From contig JADGJT010000413.1 in assembly GCA_027604005.1 (NCBI GenBank), positions 7,027 through 18,438 of the forward strand: a stretch of 11,412 bases of DNA, written 5' to 3'. A model generated the notes under the pieces. The model searched no databases, had not been told where the DNA came from, and was given only the letters and a program-made list of their open reading frames with translations. The position numbers were made by a program, and so were the translations under genes. Of this stretch, positions 7,215 to 11,412 are shown in pieces (within the stretch, counting starts at the first letter, position 1; each line of letters begins with the position of its first letter). The stretch comes from Dinochytrium kinnereticum. Its lineage: Eukaryota > Chytridiomycota > Chytridiomycetes > Chytridiales > Chytridiaceae.

Positions 7215-10200
7215 ATGATGGCTGCCCTCAGTCATGGACCTCCGACACTTGAGATTGTTGTCAGCGCCATCGTGGCATTATACAATGGCGATGGAGACCA
7301 GCGAGAAAAGGCTGATAGATGGCTTGAGGATTTCCAGAAAACAGTAGACTTTCCGTGGTAACGGCGACTGTGCTAACACCTGTATGTAGCCTGAAGCATG
7401 GAAGATTTCGGACCAAATTCTTCGCGAAGATGGGATGAAGGCAGAGGCTCTCATGTTCGCAGCTCAGAACCTGAGAAAGAAGGTTTGGATTTTTGTGGAT
7501 TCGCAGCACTCTCGAAGGCTCCTGACCTGTCTTCCTCATGCAAAAAGATTCTTTTGGACTTGAGTCAACTTGACTTGAGCGCAAGGGAAGCCCTCCGCGA
7601 TTCGCTACTAGGCTTTTTGCTTAAGTTTAGGACACTACCAGCCGTAGTTATTCGATACATATGTCTTGCCTTGGCTGATCTCGCCATCCTGATGCCTGAA
7701 TGGGAGGCTCCGATTGACCAGCTTTCGTATATGTTCACAAAGCCAGATGACGTGAACCTTTTGCTCTTGTTCATAGGGGCATTACCCGAGGAATGCAAGG
7801 CCAAGAAGATGACTACGCTTCAGGTAAGAGATGTGGATGTTTCTTGCGATACCAGGTCTTTCATGCCTAATTTGGCCCTTTGGAACAGACGGAAGAGCTT
7901 AAGCAGCGGCGGACAGCTCTAATTGAGGCAAATGCTGCTAAGGTTCTGCACATGCTTATCGTCGTCCAGAATTCTGGTAGGAAGCGCTTAGCTCAATCGG
8001 TATCTAATGTTTTCCGCAAGAAATCTCTGAATCGTTGCGAAGGGAGGTTCTCGAATGCCTACTGAACTGGATTACGAATGGAGATATAAAGCTTTCTATG
8101 TTACAGGGCTGCAACGTTATTGAAAAGGCTTTTGAGGCTCTTGACTCTGACCTACTTTTTGAAGTCGCCGTTGATTTGATATGTGGCATCATTGAAGAGA
8201 CTGGCCACTACCTACGAAATAAGACTGAGCCCGGGCAGTTCATGGAGACTGTTCATTTGATTTACAAGGCCCTCCAGGCCCTCGTACCCGCCGTATCGCA
8301 ATGTGATGACGACGAAAAGCTCCGGGGTCTTTGCCGGATCTTTGCCGCAGCCGGTGAGGCCTATTGCAACCTGATTGTTGGGAACCTGGAGGCGTGGAAG
8401 GGGATTGTAGATGGTCTTTTAGAGTGCTCTGAAAACTCTGACCTAGATGTCGTGAGCATCACATTCCTATTCTGGAATATGCTCGCGGACGCTATTATGC
8501 CGCAGTCTCGAGGACAATTCTTGTACATATTCCAAAGGCTTATTCAAGGGATGATTAAGCAACTTCATTATCCAATAGACGAATCTTCTTGGACTGGAAA
8601 AGAGAGGGATGAATTTAGAGAGTTTAGGCACAAAGTCGGAGACGTACTGAAGGACTGTGTAGTCGTACTTGGAGCACAAGAGGCTCTCTCAAAGCCTTAC
8701 ATGCTTCTGACAAAATACTCGGTAGCGGGCTCGGCGAATGGTGCGTTGGACCCTAGCGTACCCTGGCAAAACATTGAGGCACCGCTTTTTGCTCTCCGCA
8801 CGATGGGCGAAAAGATTAGCGACAAAGAGAGCAATGTTCTCCCTGAGATCATGAGCATGCTGCCTCAACTTCCTTCTCACCCCAAGGTGAAATACGCCGC
8901 GATTTTAGTCATTGGAAGATATGCCAGCTGGACGAAGCATCACCCCGAGTTCTTGCCCTATCAGATGACCTATGTCTCGAAAGGTTTTGAGGATAAAGAA
9001 TCTATTGCAGCCGCAAGTCGAGCTCTTAAGTTCCTCTGCAATGAATGTGGAGAGGTACGCCCTTTTTCTTGTTTGATGTACCAATTTTACGTCTATTTCT
9101 ATCGATAAAATTCCGAATTTAACCACATTCATGCATGCAGAGAATTGTGGATTACCTAGGGCAGCTTCATCCGTTCTATCTTAGTATGATGAATCAGTTA
9201 GAGCACTACGAGAGACGTGATCTTGCCGAGGCCCTTGCACATGTCATAAAACATGTCCCAGTTGTCACCCCAGAGGACGGCCAGCCCAATCTGCTTAAGG
9301 TCCTTGAGATGTTTTGTCTCCCCATGGCGCAACGCCTTCACGAGATTACTCTCCTGGGCCAGATTGAAAATGAAAAGAAAACTAGAACCTTTAAGGATGT
9401 ACAGAAGGAAGCGGTTGGTAAGTACAGTTTTCCGTGGCATTTTACGAGTTGATGTGATTTGTAGAATGTAACATTGTTCTGCGGTTCTTTTAACCTACAG
9501 ACCTGATTGGGCAGTTTTCTATATTCCTTGACCACGTCGAGACCCGAGAAGATCTTGGAGATAACCATCCCTGCATCCTCCTCTTTCGGAGCATGTGGCC
9601 TATTCTAAGTGGTCTTCTCGACCTAAACTTTCCTCCGATCACCGCTGCCGTTTGCAAACCTCTCACCCTCTTTGCGAAGAGATACCACCCCCACATAAGA
9701 TCGTTTTTACCTGAGGTTGTTCCGAAGCTGGCATCGTCATACGCTGCTAATCCTGAGTCGACTGGCTTGCTCTGGGTTGCCTCAGTGTATCTGAAGTTTT
9801 TTGGGGATGAAAGGGAGGCGGAAGGGGCCGCAATGTATCAGTTGGTAGAGGCTATGACGCAGGGTGCGTTTACAATGATACAGAAGTACGCACCAGATGT
9901 GAACAAGATCCCAGATGGTTTGTTCGGTTTCTTTTTTTTCGTTTTTGTTTCCCTTTGCCAAATCTTATAACTGATCTTTTTTACTTTACATTTATTAACA
10001 CGGTCTACGTTTCTTTATAGTTGTCGAAGACTACTTCCTCCTCCTTGCTGAGTTTGTTGACCGATGCCCGTCCCTCTTTGTTCAGTCCCCACTCCTTCCC
10101 TCCTTTATCAAGTGCGGTATTGCGTGCATGGCTACGAGTGACCTGAATGCCTGGGTCGTCCTTTTCTGTCGATTCTTCCGTAACGTTTTCAAGCTTGCTT

Positions 10201-10778
10201 CCCCTTTTTGGCGCGACCGTCGTGTATCCCTCGCGGCATCGTCTCATCCTTTCAACCGATCATCGACACCATCCAACCCCTCCCAGCAACCACCATCCAC
10301 CCCCTCTACTTCTCCATCCCGCCCTAGAACCCCACCGGTCGTGCCGCCTCCATCCCAGCCGCTTGTCGACTCCCTCGTTGCTATTCTAAGATCCGAGGCA
10401 ACCGACTTTCTTCTTGGGGTGCTAACGGGCCTGATGTACACGTTTCCTCAAAGCGATCAGCTTCAGTGTGCAGATGGATTCGAGCGTGCGCTTGAGAGAT
10501 CTATGAGGGATGATGAAGAGTTTTTGGGAAAGGGGGCATCAAGTTGCTTTGTTGGTACCCTGGTTCTGCTGCTTTTCGATTGCTTTGCCCCTGGAGAAGG
10601 GCTAATGTGCTTAGCCAATGCTATCACTTTGTTGCCTGAGGCGGCTGTTTCGGGGGAGGAAAAGCAAGCGACTGTTGAGATGGTGGCTGCCGAGGTTGGG
10701 AAGAGGAGCGCGAGAGGAGTTGAGAGGGTCCTGAACAAATTTGCAAGGTCTTATGAGAGGAAGGTTGTGAGGAGGTGA
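7215..10778 (+). CDS. MTR10: Nuclear import receptor Mtr10/transportin-3, eight exons, 1023 aa
   Basis: Exons 7215-7343, 7390-7482, 7548-7823, 7889-7976, 8021-9054, 9141-9417, 9501-9917 and 10021-10778. A karyopherin-beta that imports SR-type RNA-binding proteins and releases them with Ran-GTP. The importin-beta N-terminal domain is clear across three exons: LEIVVSAIVALYNGD, RWLEDFQKT-PEAWKISDQIL, FAAQNLRKK-ILLDLSQLD, ALRDSLLGFLLKF, ICLALADLAILMPEW. Later come HEAT-repeat helices including REVLECLLNWITNGDI and VDRCPSLFVQSPLLPSFIKC, typical of the Mtr10/TNPO3 branch rather than importin-beta1. Relatives are about 920-970 residues. The excess is largely a Ser/Pro/Thr-rich insertion at about 845-885, between C-terminal HEAT helices. 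The start is the first of two adjacent ATGs after an in-frame stop at 7194. The three last introns (86, 83, 103 nt) are longer than the others. Importin-13 is the main alternative. Confidence 0.92.
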
Positions 10779-11119
10779 TTTGATTGGGTTTAGCCTTCTA
10801 ATCTTAACTTCTTATAATATTTTTTCCTTCCTCCACCACTTCTTTGGTTCATGCTGTTTGCCGTCTTTTCTCTTTTTTTCTTGGCTTCGGCCTTTGATCT
10901 ATTGCTCTACACGTCTTAAACCGTGTAAATATTCTTTAGAAACTTGTGTGGGTCTTCAAATTGATATGGTGGTTGATGAATTCTCTCTTTGAATGTGACA
11001 CTACCGCAGATAATATACTCCCTTCACGCTAACTCAAGCAATTTGTATGGCTCTCTTTTTGATTTGCTGTCCTAGATAATAATATTCTGGCAACGGCTCA
11101 AACAATTGTCCAAGAGTAA
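10779..11119. other. 3' region of MTR10, no gene seen
   Basis: About 340 bp following the importin stop, T-rich on the plus strand to about 10915 and then of mixed composition. It presumably includes the MTR10 3'UTR and cleavage site. An open frame at 10780-10992 lacks an ATG at its start and shows only T-rich low complexity. CTAACTCAAG at 11029-11038 looks like a branch point plus acceptor, possibly belonging to a downstream gene. Confidence 0.5.
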
Positions 11120-11412
11120 TGGAACTCATATTTCTTAGCCGCACGCCAGAAATCTCAAGTTAGGCTTTCTGGAGATGTTGCGTCTTCGGCGTTGGTGTCT
11201 GCATCGCTTTACCAGCCATCACGACACATTACGAACGCTTTCACGTCGAGGATGCAAGAGGATGTGAGGATGACGAGCGGTAGACCTCACACGGCGTTTT
11301 CGGGGCTTTTTGGGGGTGGTGATGAGGAGAGTGACGAGAGAGACGGTGGGGAGGGGAGGGGAGGAGTTGAGGAGGAGGATTTTGTGAGCTCTTTTTTGTC
11401 AGAGTCGGCGTT
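11120..11412 (+). CDS. Open frame at right edge, possible 5' part of another gene
   Basis: After a TAA at 11117 this frame stays open for 97 codons to the end of the window. It encodes a Ser-rich part (SSALVSASLYQPSRHITNAF), then FSGLFGGGDEESDERDGG and an acidic stretch EEEDFVSSFLSESA. No ATG occurs before the middle, so if coding it would be an exon preceded by an acceptor such as TTCTTAG (11132-11138) or CTCAAG (11154-11159), or start at an internal Met. I do not recognise a family. The minus strand also has a fairly long Ser/Pro-rich open frame here, so even the strand is unsure. Confidence 0.25.

Noticed and set aside
1..11412. CRISPR array, transposon, integrated virus or biosynthetic cluster
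   Set aside because: No spaced repeats, terminal repeats, transposase, integrase or secondary-metabolite enzymes could be seen; the genes are ordinary fungal housekeeping and regulatory genes.

Overview
The window is from a fungal nuclear genome. The evidence is a Zn(II)2Cys6 transcription factor (a fungal class), protein-coding genes cut by many short GT-AG introns (mostly 35-65 nt, with branch-point-like CTAAC/CTGAC boxes), and housekeeping proteins that are eukaryotic throughout. The basic tail after the zinc cluster (RKERRKGFKRGPYNK) looks, from memory, more like factors of basidiomycetes and early-diverging fungi than of ascomycete yeasts, but I cannot place the organism further. All exon boundaries below were derived by hand from reading frame, splice consensus and remembered family conservation; no search was run.

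Layout. (1) 1-261, minus: first exon of an ARO8-type PLP aminotransferase, the rest lying off the left edge. (2) 262-1239: long divergent intergenic/5'UTR region with a probable 5'UTR intron. (3) 1240-3401, plus: four-exon Zn2Cys6 regulator, His/Gln-rich, with AT-hook-like motifs and a poly-Ala tract. (4) 3402-4249: T-rich convergent 3' region. (5) 4250-5072, minus: six-exon NAA20, catalytic subunit of the NatB N-terminal acetyltransferase, with an unexpected hydrophobic C-terminal tail. (6) 5106-5589, plus: small two-exon membrane protein resembling the OCIA domain; its ATG is only 33 bp from the NAA20 ATG. (7) 5680-7147, plus: seven-exon RAI1/DXO decapping nuclease with all active-site motifs. 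(8) 7215-10778, plus: eight-exon Mtr10/transportin-3 importin. (9) 10779-11412: 3' region, then an open frame running off the right edge that may start another gene.

The four central genes are packed very tightly (33, 90 and 67 bp between coding ends) whereas the transcription factor has about 1 kb upstream and 0.85 kb downstream. RAI1 (mRNA 5'-end quality control) and Mtr10 (import of SR-type mRNA-binding proteins) both belong to mRNA biogenesis, NAA20 to co-translational protein modification; nothing shows that they form a functional cluster. I see no mobile element, CRISPR array, tRNA, rRNA or evident new multi-gene system. The best leads are the NAA20 tail, the 33-bp divergent promoter, the OCIA-like protein, and the splice-dependent features of the transcription factor.
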